16,935 nucleotides of DNA from Acidobacteriota bacterium (GTDB lineage Bacteria > Acidobacteriota > Vicinamibacteria > Vicinamibacterales > UBA8438). Shown here in pieces: positions 1 to 6,969 of the stretch. Where the stretch lies: NCBI GenBank assembly GCA_005778315.1, contig SXOW01000097.1, positions 1 to 16,935 on the forward strand. The letters are read 5' to 3'. A program made the translations under genes and the position numbers. Below the pieces are notes generated by a model. It worked only from the letters and a program-made list of their open reading frames with translations, had not been told where the DNA came from and made no database searches. Positions within the stretch are counted from its first letter, which is position 1. Every line of letters begins with the position of its first letter.

Positions 1-228
1 CACCCCGTGCGCGCTGAACACCACAAGACCACCATCGGGCACGTCGCTCAGTTCGTCGACGAAGATGGCACCGCGTTCTCGAAGCCAGCCCACGACGTGT
101 CGATTGTGGACAATCTCCTTGCGCACGTAAACTGGCGCTCCGAATCGCTCGAGCGCCAGGTCAACGATTTGAATCGCGCGATCAACGCCGGCGCAATAAC
201 AGCGCGGATTCGCAAGCAGCAGTTTCAT
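1..228 (-). CDS. ispH: 4-hydroxy-3-methylbut-2-enyl diphosphate reductase, N-terminal 76 residues (runs off left edge)
   Basis: IspH (LytB) carries out the last step of the MEP pathway, reducing HMBPP to IPP and DMAPP with a [4Fe-4S] cluster in the cytoplasm. The complement of 1-228 translates without a stop and matches the family N-terminus closely: MKLLLANPR, then the cluster-binding Cys in CAGVDRAI (Cys12), then APVYVRKEIVHNRHVV (active-site His of VVHN-type motif), and SAHGV at the cut edge, which carries the second substrate-binding His. The ATG at 228 has a good Shine-Dalgarno AGGGAG about 4 nt upstream. An odd point is a Cys at position 10, giving R-C-Y-C where the family usually has R-G-F/Y-C. 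It lies 66 bp downstream of the DUF5916 gene on the same strand, so read-through is possible, but no functional link is implied. Identity is nearly certain; only the 5' third is visible. Confidence 0.95.
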   Translation of the reverse strand, partial: MKLLLANPRCYCAGVDRAIQIVDLALERFGAPVYVRKEIVHNRHVVGWLRERGAIFVDELSDVPDGGLVVFSAHGV

Positions 229-294
229 GACTCCCTACAGGATACCCTCGGAAGGCCCTCATCCCTGATCGTTTTCAGCCGGTACGCGGACCAC

Positions 295-3066
295 TCAGAA
301 CCGAAACAGTCGGTTGACCTTCACCACCAATGCCCGGTTTTCGAGTTCTGGAAAATGAGGGCCGAATGTATCCCGCAGATCGGTGTACACCACGAACACC
401 TCGCTGCCTGGCTGGTATTCCCATCGCAGCCGGACGTTGGTCGACAGCGACTCCGCGCTTGAATTGTATTGCAGGAGGGCGCTGACGAAGGCTCGCGGGT
501 TGAGGGTGAACGTGGCCCGACTCGTGATGAGTGCGGTCGTGAATCGCCCTGCCGGCACATCGACGCGGTTGATCTCCAGGCCCGGCTCCACCGAGAGCTG
601 CGGCGACAGGGCGACGCGACCGCGGCTGAAACCCGCACTGGTTCGTGTGCCGCCAAAAAAGCTGCCATGTGAGACCGAGATGTTGCCAGAGATCGCGCGC
701 TGCGATCCGAACGCATAGGACACGCGGGTGTCGGTGAACGTATAGCCGGCCACCGGAATGGAGACGCCGGTGGCAATGTCGAAGGGGTCAGCCAGAAACT
801 CGTAGTTGTGGGATGTTTCGACCAAGAACTGGTCGCTGTTTTCGAGTTCGGCCCCGAACGCCCCACTCGCGATGCGTGTATCCACCCGGCCGGCTCCGTT
901 CGTGATGTAGTCGAAACTGCCCTCGAACCTCAGTTTCCGTACCGCAGGCATGCCCCCTGGACGCGGACTGAACCGGCCCGAGGCGAAACCGCGCTGAAAG
1001 TCGGTTCGTCTCAGGAAACCCACTTCGGGGTTGAAATCCTCATCGACGACCAGCCGCTCGAGCTGCAAGCCGTAGCGATCGCCGTTGTAGTCGAACTGAC
1101 TGCGGTAGCTCATGGCGTCGCCGGCGCGGCCCGGTGTCTCGGTCCGCGCCACGAACGTGTTCAGGTCGAGGTTGTCGTAGAACCCAAACGTTGCGTCCAT
1201 GCCGTACAGCTGATTGGACCCGTCACCCGAGACGGCGACTGAGCGATGAGTGGCCAACGCCCCGATACTGCTCCGGCGCAGGATATCTCGCTTGACGCGC
1301 ACCACGCCGAAATTCGTGGGCCGGGCGGCACGGGCGCCCTCAGGGCCGGTACGGATGTCGAGCAGGCCCACGCTGTAGGCGCCGATCTTGCCGGTGAGTC
1401 GTCCCCCGGCCTCGATCGGGACCGGGAGCCCGCCGTCCAGCCCGATGCGTCGACTGAAGAACAGGATGGGGGTGTTGCTGGCACCGCCACCCGAGTCACC
1501 GACCCGGAGACCGCCCGGTCCGCCGCCGCTGAAGCCGCGGCCGCCGCCAAAATCGAAAATACCCTGGCCTTCGAGAAAGAACTCGCGTTTCTCCGGAAAG
1601 AACAGGCTGAAACGGGTGAGGTTGACCTGCTGCTCGTCCACCTCGACCTGCGCGAAATCGGTGTTGTAGGTGAAGTCAGCGGTCAGGCCTTGGGTGACGC
1701 CGTATTTCACGTCGAACCCGGCGTCACCGTCGGCCACATTCGTAAACGGCGGAGCCGCCACCCGGTCGGTGGTCAGGTCGGCGATTGCGTATGGTTTGAG
1801 CTCCAGGTTGCCGCCGCTTGCCGGTGCCTCGATGCCAACCACGGTACCGGCGACGGCCAGCTGCATGATGCCGGCCAGGCCGTAGGCCGCCGGGACCGCC
1901 GTCAGGTACGAGATTTCGTTCTTCCACTTGACGATCCGCCGCAGGTTGACGCCCCAGGTTTGTTCGGAACCGGGGCTGTAACGGACCGTTTTGAAGGGGA
2001 TGGCGATCTCAACCGTCCATCCCTCCGCGAATCGGCCCGTCCGAACGTCCCACACGCCGTTCCAGTCACGGTTGATGTTGCCCGCCGTGATTTCCCCGTC
2101 GAACAGCCCACCGAGCGGGTTGGTATGAAAGAGATACGAGTTGCGCCGGTCGTAGAACGTATCGAGGACCACCGCGAAGTTCTCGTTCTGGAAGATGCCG
2201 AGGTTGTCGCGCCGCATCTCGTTCGCGACCATGCGCTCCGGCTGCGAATCCCAGCACCGCGCCGCGATGTAGATCGTGTCGTCGTCGAAGAAGATCCAGG
2301 CGTCGGTGCGCTCGGTCGCCGGTGCGCCCTCGCTCGGTTCCTGCTGGATGAAGTCGCTGACCGCGTGCACTTTGGCGTAGACCGCCTCGTCGAGCCGGCC
2401 ATCCAGGTCAAGGGCTGCTGTGAGGCGTGTCGCCCGCATCGTGGCCTGTCCCTGGGCGTTGCGGGCCACCATGGCGGGCAGCTCGGGGGGCAACGGCCCA
2501 TCGATGACGCCGCGCGTTGCCAGCGCGAGACCCGCCGCGCCGGGTGTCCGGCCGGCCGCTGTCTCCTCCACGGCTCGACCACCGGTCTGGGGTTGGGAGG
2601 GGGACGGGCCGGCCGCGTCTGACGGTGGTGCGGGCATCAACTCCAGCGGTCGCGCCAACTGCTGCGCCAGTTCGTCCTGCAGGCCAAAGAGATCGCTGAA
2701 TTCGCCATCGACCAGCGCGGAACTCAGAACGGCGCCGGACGCGGTATCGGTCAGCAAGGCGGTGATACGGAGTCGGGACCCGATCCGCTCGTGCGTGCCC
2801 TGCGCGATGCGTGCGGCTCCTCGCTGTTCCGCCGCCAGCACCGACGCTACGTGCACGCCATCACCCAACGTGGCGGCCAGGCTCTCCGCGATACCGGCGC
2901 CGATCCAGTCATCTTCGTCAGCACCGCCGACGTTGGCGAACGTGACGACGACGAGGGCCGGGGCACGTTCGGTTGATCGCGTTGGCTGGGCCCACGCGTG
3001 GACGACCGTCACGGAGAGCGCCGCCACCATCGTGGTCAGGATGATGCGGGTCGTCGGAGGTGGCAC
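295..3066 (-). CDS. Secreted TolB-N-like / CBM9-like / DUF5916 outer-membrane beta-barrel protein (copy 1)
   Basis: A predicted outer-membrane protein of about 923 residues; its substrate is unknown. From the proposed GTG start at 3066 it begins with a Sec signal peptide (one Arg, hydrophobic core, AWA-Q cleavage site near residue 27). Residues about 36-140 resemble the TolB/FlgO-type N-terminal domain (VVTFANVGG, DDWIGAGIAESLA, GSRLRITALLTD, LFGLQDELA). A Pro/Gly/Ala linker follows, then a CBM9-like domain at about 208-430 (LDGRLDEAVY, AWIFFDDDTIYIAARCWDS, VANEMRRD, LDTFYDRRNSY, IPFKTVRY). The rest is a DUF5916 barrel with TADFTYNTDFAQVEVDEQQV, FFPEKREFFLEG and a Gly-rich loop, ending in aromatic RLFRF as outer-membrane barrels do. 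The frame is open up to 3189, but an ATG there would overlap the upstream gene by 77 nt and bury the signal peptide; the ATG at 3030 would remove the signal's charged n-region. No Shine-Dalgarno is seen at the GTG. It lies 46 bp behind the phosphotriesterase-family gene, probably in one operon. Confidence 0.88.
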   Translation of the reverse strand: MPPPTTRIILTTMVAALSVTVVHAWAQPTRSTERAPALVVVTFANVGGADEDDWIGAGIAESLAATLGDGVHVASVLAAEQRGAARIAQGTHERIGSRLRITALLTDTASGAVLSSALVDGEFSDLFGLQDELAQQLARPLELMPAPPSDAAGPSPSQPQTGGRAVEETAAGRTPGAAGLALATRGVIDGPLPPELPAMVARNAQGQATMRATRLTAALDLDGRLDEAVYAKVHAVSDFIQQEPSEGAPATERTDAWIFFDDDTIYIAARCWDSQPERMVANEMRRDNLGIFQNENFAVVLDTFYDRRNSYLFHTNPLGGLFDGEITAGNINRDWNGVWDVRTGRFAEGWTVEIAIPFKTVRYSPGSEQTWGVNLRRIVKWKNEISYLTAVPAAYGLAGIMQLAVAGTVVGIEAPASGGNLELKPYAIADLTTDRVAAPPFTNVADGDAGFDVKYGVTQGLTADFTYNTDFAQVEVDEQQVNLTRFSLFFPEKREFFLEGQGIFDFGGGRGFSGGGPGGLRVGDSGGGASNTPILFFSRRIGLDGGLPVPIEAGGRLTGKIGAYSVGLLDIRTGPEGARAARPTNFGVVRVKRDILRRSSIGALATHRSVAVSGDGSNQLYGMDATFGFYDNLDLNTFVARTETPGRAGDAMSYRSQFDYNGDRYGLQLERLVVDEDFNPEVGFLRRTDFQRGFASGRFSPRPGGMPAVRKLRFEGSFDYITNGAGRVDTRIASGAFGAELENSDQFLVETSHNYEFLADPFDIATGVSIPVAGYTFTDTRVSYAFGSQRAISGNISVSHGSFFGGTRTSAGFSRGRVALSPQLSVEPGLEINRVDVPAGRFTTALITSRATFTLNPRAFVSALLQYNSSAESLSTNVRLRWEYQPGSEVFVVYTDLRDTFGPHFPELENRALVVKVNRLFRF

Positions 3067-3112
3067 TACGGGTCGGAGCGTGTCAGCGGTGTTGGAATGA
3101 CGAACCGGTTCG

Positions 3113-4183
3113 CTAGCCGCGCGGCACGAAAGCCAGGAACCTGCGGGGGTTGTCGACGAGGATCTTCTGGATCGTACGTTCGGGCACACCGGCGAAGCGC
3201 AGCTTCGGCACGAACTGCATCAACACCGAGGCCCAGCCGTGACCGTAGTACCGGTTGAATTGCCGTTCATTCCCCTGGTCGGAGGAGAGCAGAATGTGAT
3301 CTTCCAGGCCCGCGTCGAGGAGGTCCTGGACCATGCGTACTTTGTCGTGCTCCGGGATGTTGGAGCGGCCCATTTCGTGGCCCACCGTGTCGAGGCCGAT
3401 GAACGCGCCACGCCGCGCGACCTCCTTGTGGGTTCCCAGCGGATCGTGCTCCGGCTTGAGGGTGGCCATGTGCCCGATGACCACGTGCGAAAAATCCACC
3501 CCTTGCCCGGCGATGATGTCCATTTGCTCCATGGCGCACGTCGGACAACTTTCGTGTGGCGTGTGGGTGAAGATCGGCAGACCCGTACGCAGATGCGCCC
3601 GCGCCACGGCGCGGTGCACCTTGCGCTCGTCTGGTCGCATGTCGAGGGACGACGCGATCTCGCCGAACGCACCCCATCGCTGCGCGGTGGCGTCAGCGAC
3701 CAGTTCCTCTACGAGATCGTCTTCGGACATCTCCGCTACGCGAACGGGGTAGATCGAGAATCCGATGTCTTCGAAGTAGCCGCCAGCCATGACGATGGGT
3801 ACATCGCTCCGGGCGGCGATCGCACTCAGATTGCGGACCTGATCCGCCGTGCGGCGACCAGTGGCGGCATCGACGATGCAGCCCAGACCGTTGAACGCGC
3901 ATTCGCGCAGCTCATTGACGGCCAGGTCGATATCTGCCCGGCCGACATGCTCATGAAAGAGCGTCGCACCGTTCGCCAGGGCACTCGGGTCGATGTCCCC
4001 CTGCTGGGTCCGGATGATGGCGCCAGCCGCGAAGGTCGGTGCCTCAGCGCTCGTGAAGCGCTGCTGTGCAAGAAGGGGGAGACGACCGGTACCGGCCGCG
4101 ACGACGCCGGCACCGGCCGCGGTGCCGAGCAGGGTGAGCGCTTCGCGGCGTGAGACACGTGCATCGTGAAGGGGCATCGTCAT
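3113..4183 (-). CDS. Tat-exported phosphotriesterase-family metal-dependent hydrolase
   Basis: A 356-residue member of the phosphotriesterase (PTE/amidohydrolase) superfamily, predicted to be folded in the cytoplasm and exported through Tat. The N-terminus has a twin-arginine motif (SRREALTLLG, residues 11-20), an Ala/Gly-rich hydrophobic stretch and a cleavage-like LLAQ. The metal ligands are visible: HEH at 77-79, the bridging position as Glu175 in GAFGEIASS rather than the carboxylated Lys of classic PTE, His207 in IFTHTPHE, His238 in VVIGHMA and Asp302 in LLSSDQG. Glu at the bridging site is known in PTE homologues such as the E. coli homology protein. The ATG at 4183 has GAGGA 6 nt upstream and puts the Tat motif at the N-terminus; the longer frame to 4393 would run antisense through the neighbouring phosphatase start. 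Substrate is unknown (lactone, ester or phosphotriester are family possibilities). Probably first gene of an operon with the downstream DUF5916 protein. Confidence 0.9.
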   Translation of the reverse strand: MTMPLHDARVSRREALTLLGTAAGAGVVAAGTGRLPLLAQQRFTSAEAPTFAAGAIIRTQQGDIDPSALANGATLFHEHVGRADIDLAVNELRECAFNGLGCIVDAATGRRTADQVRNLSAIAARSDVPIVMAGGYFEDIGFSIYPVRVAEMSEDDLVEELVADATAQRWGAFGEIASSLDMRPDERKVHRAVARAHLRTGLPIFTHTPHESCPTCAMEQMDIIAGQGVDFSHVVIGHMATLKPEHDPLGTHKEVARRGAFIGLDTVGHEMGRSNIPEHDKVRMVQDLLDAGLEDHILLSSDQGNERQFNRYYGHGWASVLMQFVPKLRFAGVPERTIQKILVDNPRRFLAFVPRG

Positions 4184-4210
4184 GGCTGGTCCTCGCGCGG
4201 CTGTGCGTGC

Positions 4211-4216
4211 ATAGTA
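4211..4216 (-). promoter_or_regulatory. Candidate -10 element for the phosphotriesterase-family gene
   Basis: On the minus strand the hexamer TACTAT lies 27 nt before the ATG at 4183, leaving room for a short leader carrying the GAGGA ribosome-binding site. No convincing -35 hexamer is found at 16-18 bp. The overlapping plus-strand hexamer TAGTAT (4212-4217) could equally serve the divergent phosphatase gene at 4298, so the 114-bp gap may hold back-to-back promoters. Confidence 0.3.
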
Positions 4217-4297
4217 TGGTCCGAGACGAGCAGTCTGGGAACCGATTTGGTTCGAGGGCGCTGAAGCAGTGCCACAGACGGCGGCTGGAGGCGATGC

Positions 4298-4753
4298 ATG
4301 ACGGACGCGGACTTGTGTTTCGGGGATGTGGTCGACTTGACACCGGTGCCCGTCGATGACATGGGCTCCCTGTTCATTTCGCCCGTGATTCACGATTGGA
4401 GCGTCGTGACCGGGCGTCGCATCGATACGGTCATCGACCTGGAGGGCGGACTCGACGTTGGGGTGCCCACCGCGCCGAACGAGTTACTGTATGTGTATTT
4501 CCCGATCTTTGATGAGCGGTTGCCGAACCTCAATAAATTGCACAGCGTCGCATCCCTGTGCGCGTCGCTCGTCGGCCATCGGCATCGCGTGTTGACGCAC
4601 TGCGGCATGGGTTTGAACCGGTCGGCGTTGGTGGCCGGCCTGACGCTGCACAAGCTGGGCATGCCGGGGCCTGATGTCGTCACGCGCCTGCGTGAGCGAC
4701 GACCGGGCGCGCTGTTCAACCCGCAGTTCGCGGCGTTTCTGGAGGCGCTGTAG
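4298..4753 (+). CDS. Dual-specificity/tyrosine phosphatase-like small protein
   Basis: A 151-residue cytoplasmic protein of the cysteine-based phosphatase superfamily. The signature HCxxGxxRS is intact: HCGMGLNRS at 101-109, with nucleophile Cys102 and phosphate-binding Arg108. Asp72 in FPIFDERLP is well placed as the general acid on the movable loop. The C-terminal LRERRPGALFNPQFAAFLEAL resembles the closing helices of dual-specificity phosphatases. The ATG has GGAGG (4287-4291) with a 6-nt spacer. The stop is 39 nt before the glycosylase start on the same strand, so the two are probably co-transcribed, though no shared pathway is evident. The substrate could be phosphoprotein, a small phosphate ester or RNA 5'-phosphate; the sequence does not decide. 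Family membership is strong, function open. Confidence 0.85.
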   Translation: MTDADLCFGDVVDLTPVPVDDMGSLFISPVIHDWSVVTGRRIDTVIDLEGGLDVGVPTAPNELLYVYFPIFDERLPNLNKLHSVASLCASLVGHRHRVLTHCGMGLNRSALVAGLTLHKLGMPGPDVVTRLRERRPGALFNPQFAAFLEAL

Positions 4754-4792
4754 GGCCGCGTCCGGCCGTGCGCCGATGACGGAGGAGGCCCG

Positions 4793-5440
4793 GTGGCGAA
4801 ACGATATTGGCGGCCGCGCACGGCCGTTCGCGAACTCAGTCGGCGAGACCCCCGCTTTGCCGCATTGGTGGCCAAGGTGGGTCAGCCCTCCGTTGAGCTG
4901 AGCGAGTCCACGTTCGGCGCGATCGCCCGCGCCATCGCGCATCAGCAACTCGCCGGAGCGGCCGCGTCGGCCATTTGGGGCCGTGTCCTGGCGCTCTTCC
5001 CGGACGGCGAGCCACTCGACCCCGCCGCGTTCCTCCGCAAGCGCGACAGCACCTATCGGAAGGTTGGTCTCTCAGGGGCCAAGACGAAGTGCATCAAGGA
5101 CCTGGCGCGGCACATCACGCGGGGCGACCTCGATCCGGCCGACTTCCACGAGCAATCAAACGAGGATGTCACGGACGCCTTGACGCAGGTGTGGGGTATC
5201 GGCGAGTGGAGCGCCCAGATGCACCTCATGTTCTCGCTGGGCCGTCTCGATGTGTGGCCAGTGCTCGACCTCGGCGTGCGCAACGGGTGGGCGAAGTTCC
5301 AGGGCGGTCCGCCGCCGACGGCCAAGGCGCTCATCCCCCTGGGTGAGCCCTACCGCCCCTACCGCTCCGTCGTCGCGTGGTACATGTGGCGCGTGCACGA
5401 GGTCGAGGATTGGAGCGGATCCGCGGGACCAGTACTCTAG
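4793..5440 (+). CDS. DNA-3-methyladenine glycosylase II-like (AlkA/HhH-GPD family)
   Basis: A 215-residue base-excision repair enzyme that should remove alkylated bases such as 3-methyladenine. It matches the HhH-GPD fold: the helix IARAIAHQQLAGAAASAIW (about 44-62), the hairpin with G-I-G at 135-137 followed by EWSAQM, and the catalytic Asp159 in WPVLDLGVRNG. The motif YRPYRSVVAWYMWR (187-200) is the usual C-terminal helix. It is shorter than E. coli AlkA (282 residues) because it lacks the N-terminal beta domain, as in the compact AlkA-like enzymes. The start is GTG at 4793, supported by a strong GGAGGAGG (4781-4788) just upstream; no ATG fits as well. It converges on the PLP-enzyme gene, with only 4 bp between the two stop codons. 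Confidence 0.92.
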   Translation: MAKRYWRPRTAVRELSRRDPRFAALVAKVGQPSVELSESTFGAIARAIAHQQLAGAAASAIWGRVLALFPDGEPLDPAAFLRKRDSTYRKVGLSGAKTKCIKDLARHITRGDLDPADFHEQSNEDVTDALTQVWGIGEWSAQMHLMFSLGRLDVWPVLDLGVRNGWAKFQGGPPPTAKALIPLGEPYRPYRSVVAWYMWRVHEVEDWSGSAGPVL

Positions 5441-5446
5441 TACTCT
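5431..5446. repeat. Two tandem copies of AGTACTCT at a convergent gene junction
   Basis: The octamer AGTACTCT occurs twice in a row, followed by AG. The repeat supplies both stop codons: TAG for the plus-strand glycosylase at 5438-5440, and TAG on the minus strand for the PLP enzyme at 5445-5447. It looks like a small slippage duplication. Confidence 0.7.
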
Positions 5447-6371
5447 AGGCCAGCAACCCGAAGATGCCACCGGTGTGGACGAAGAGCGGGCGCGCACCGA
5501 ATTGAGCACGGTCGTGGAGGAGCGGGCGAAACGCCTTGCCGGTGTAGACCGGGTCGAGTAGCAGGCCGCTGCGCCGAGCGACCGTGGCGATATCTGCCAT
5601 TTCCTCCGGCGTCGACAGCGCGTAGCCTCGGCCTTTGAATCCTTCAATGATCCGCACGTCGGCTGCGTCCACCTGCGGCAATGTGGGCCACCGGTGGGTG
5701 GCCTCCGCACTGATGCGCTCGACGACGCCGGTGAAATAGGCGGCGTCATCGCACACGGCAACGCCGTACACGGGAATGTCGAGCGCCCGCCGCCGGAGTC
5801 CAATCATCAGCCCTGCCAGGGTGCCCCCGCTGCCGGTCGCGCACACCACCGACGTCGGGGGGGCATCCCACTGCGTGGCCATTTCATCGACGGCCCGGAT
5901 GTAGCCCCAGGACCCGAGCGCGTTGCTCCCGCCCTCCGGAATCACGTAGCCGTCCGCGCCCGCGGCCTCGCGCATGCGCCCGTCGCGGTCCCGGTATTGT
6001 TCCGGCGTCACGAACCGCACGTCGGCCCCGACCAGACGGTCGAGTCGGAGGTTGCCCGTGGGCGTGGCGGGCTCCGGCTGGTCGGTTCTGAGGAACAGGA
6101 CACAGCCCAGTCCGATCCGCGCCGACGCGATGGCAGTGGCGCGGCAGTGGTTGCTCTGGATGCCGCCGCACGTCACCACCCGGCGGGCGCCGCGTGCCTG
6201 GGCATCGGCCAACAGATACTCCAGCTTCCGAACCTTGTTTCCCGTGAGCGCCGTGCCTGTCAGGTCGTCCCGCTTGACGAGGAGGGGCGGTGAGTCGAGC
6301 AGGTGGTCGCACCGTTCGAGCGGGGTAGGCAGGCGAGCCAACTCGATGCGCGGTGGCTCGGTCGTCGGCAT
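5445..6371 (-). CDS. D-cysteine desulfhydrase / ACC deaminase-family PLP enzyme
   Basis: A 308-residue cytoplasmic PLP-dependent lyase of the ACC deaminase/D-cysteine desulfhydrase family (fold type II). Family motifs are complete: VKRDDLTG then GNKVRKLEYLL with the PLP-binding Lys46; GGIQSNHCRA at 69-78 with the cofactor-stacking and substrate loop; the phosphate-cradling CATGSGGTLAG at about 177-187; and HTGG near the C-terminus. The likely reaction is D-cysteine to pyruvate, sulfide and ammonia. L-cysteate sulfo-lyase (CuyA) belongs to the same family and cannot be excluded, and ACC deaminase is a less likely alternative; the sequence alone does not settle this. The ATG at 6371 has no strong Shine-Dalgarno. 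It follows the thioesterase gene by 24 bp, so the two are probably one transcript. Confidence 0.88.
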   Translation of the reverse strand: MPTTEPPRIELARLPTPLERCDHLLDSPPLLVKRDDLTGTALTGNKVRKLEYLLADAQARGARRVVTCGGIQSNHCRATAIASARIGLGCVLFLRTDQPEPATPTGNLRLDRLVGADVRFVTPEQYRDRDGRMREAAGADGYVIPEGGSNALGSWGYIRAVDEMATQWDAPPTSVVCATGSGGTLAGLMIGLRRRALDIPVYGVAVCDDAAYFTGVVERISAEATHRWPTLPQVDAADVRIIEGFKGRGYALSTPEEMADIATVARRSGLLLDPVYTGKAFRPLLHDRAQFGARPLFVHTGGIFGLLA

Positions 6372-6395
6372 GGTCGGAGATCGGACAGTGCCGCG

Positions 6396-6860
6396 TCAGC
6401 GCGACGGGACCGCACCCTGAATGCGCTCAATGGCCTCGCGGAGTTCGGCCGAAATCTGCATCGGGCGCTGGGTGCTGTAGTCGAAGCAGACGACGACCGA
6501 CTCCCCCTCGGAGGCCACCTCGTTCAAGTGCTCGCTGACGAGCGTATGCGCGAGCGTCAAGCTGGTGTTGCCCATTCTGGTCACTTTCGAGCCGACATGG
6601 ACCGTATCCGGGTACCGCAGTTGTCGCCGATAGTTGCAGGACACGGCGGCTAGAATCGGCGCCACGCCCTCGATCGTCAACCGGGCTGCGAACAACGGGT
6701 GCTCAATCAACCGGATGCGCGACGACTCGAACCACCGTATAGACGCGGTGTTGTTCACATGCTGAAAGGCGTCCATGTCGCCCCACAACACCGGGAACGA
6801 GACGACGCTGGGACATTCAGCGACGAGGGTATCAACGGCAGTACGGCTAGGCGCGCTCAT
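6396..6860 (-). CDS. Acyl-CoA thioesterase, 4HBT hotdog family
   Basis: A 154-residue single-hotdog protein of the 4-hydroxybenzoyl-CoA thioesterase family, expected to hydrolyse a short or medium acyl-CoA or aryl-CoA in the cytoplasm. The catalytic segment LWGDMDAFQHVNN (25-37) is textbook, with Asp30 in the position of the catalytic Asp, followed by the RWFESSR helix. The middle motif SCNYRRQLRYPDTVHV and the strand FDYSTQRPM complete the fold. Length is normal for the family. The ATG at 6860 has no good Shine-Dalgarno but has a -10-like TAGAAT 8 nt upstream, suggesting a leaderless transcript that continues into the PLP-enzyme gene. The acyl substrate cannot be read from the sequence. Confidence 0.9.
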   Translation of the reverse strand: MSAPSRTAVDTLVAECPSVVSFPVLWGDMDAFQHVNNTASIRWFESSRIRLIEHPLFAARLTIEGVAPILAAVSCNYRRQLRYPDTVHVGSKVTRMGNTSLTLAHTLVSEHLNEVASEGESVVVCFDYSTQRPMQISAELREAIERIQGAVPSR

Positions 6861-6868
6861 GCTCGAGG

Positions 6869-6874
6869 ATTCTA
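6869..6874 (-). promoter_or_regulatory. -10-like element for a possibly leaderless thioesterase transcript
   Basis: TAGAAT on the minus strand ends 8 nt before the ATG at 6860, so initiation about 7 nt downstream would fall almost on the start codon. No clear -35 hexamer is present. The lack of a Shine-Dalgarno sequence fits this reading. Confidence 0.4.
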
Positions 6875-6907
6875 CCGTCTTGCGTGTTCTCGAGTGAGGC
6901 TGGCTGA

Positions 6908-6926
6908 CCAGCGTGGGAATCGCTGG
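6908..6926 (-). terminator. Weak inverted repeat between DUF5916 copy 2 and the thioesterase gene
   Basis: CCAGCG and CGCTGG form a 6-bp stem around a 7-nt loop in the 109-bp gap. There is no T-tract, so an intrinsic terminator is unproven; it may just attenuate or protect the upstream mRNA. Confidence 0.2.
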
Positions 6927-6949
6927 CGCTGGCCGCCATCCCCTGACGT

Positions 6950-6966
6950 GCGCGCCCTGGACGCGC
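6950..6966 (-). terminator. Weak inverted repeat just after the DUF5916 copy 2 stop codon
   Basis: GCGCG and CGCGC form a 5-bp stem around a 7-nt loop, starting 3 nt after the TAA. There is no T-tract. Together with the stem at 6908-6926 it could mark the 3' end of the barrel-protein mRNA. Confidence 0.2.
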
Positions 6967-6969
6967 CGT

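Noticed and set aside
1246..2622. A 458-codon open frame on the plus strand opposite DUF5916 copy 1
   Set aside because: It is antisense to a protein with clear signal peptide, domains and barrel motifs; its translation is rich in Arg, Val, Asp and Gly with no family resemblance. GC-rich codon use leaves such shadow frames open.
3067..3189. N-terminal extension of DUF5916 copy 1 to an ATG at 3189
   Set aside because: It would overlap the upstream gene by 77 nt and place about 40 polar, charged residues before a good Sec signal peptide.
3239..4153. A 304-codon plus-strand frame opposite the phosphotriesterase-family gene
   Set aside because: All metal-ligand motifs are on the minus strand; this is a shadow.
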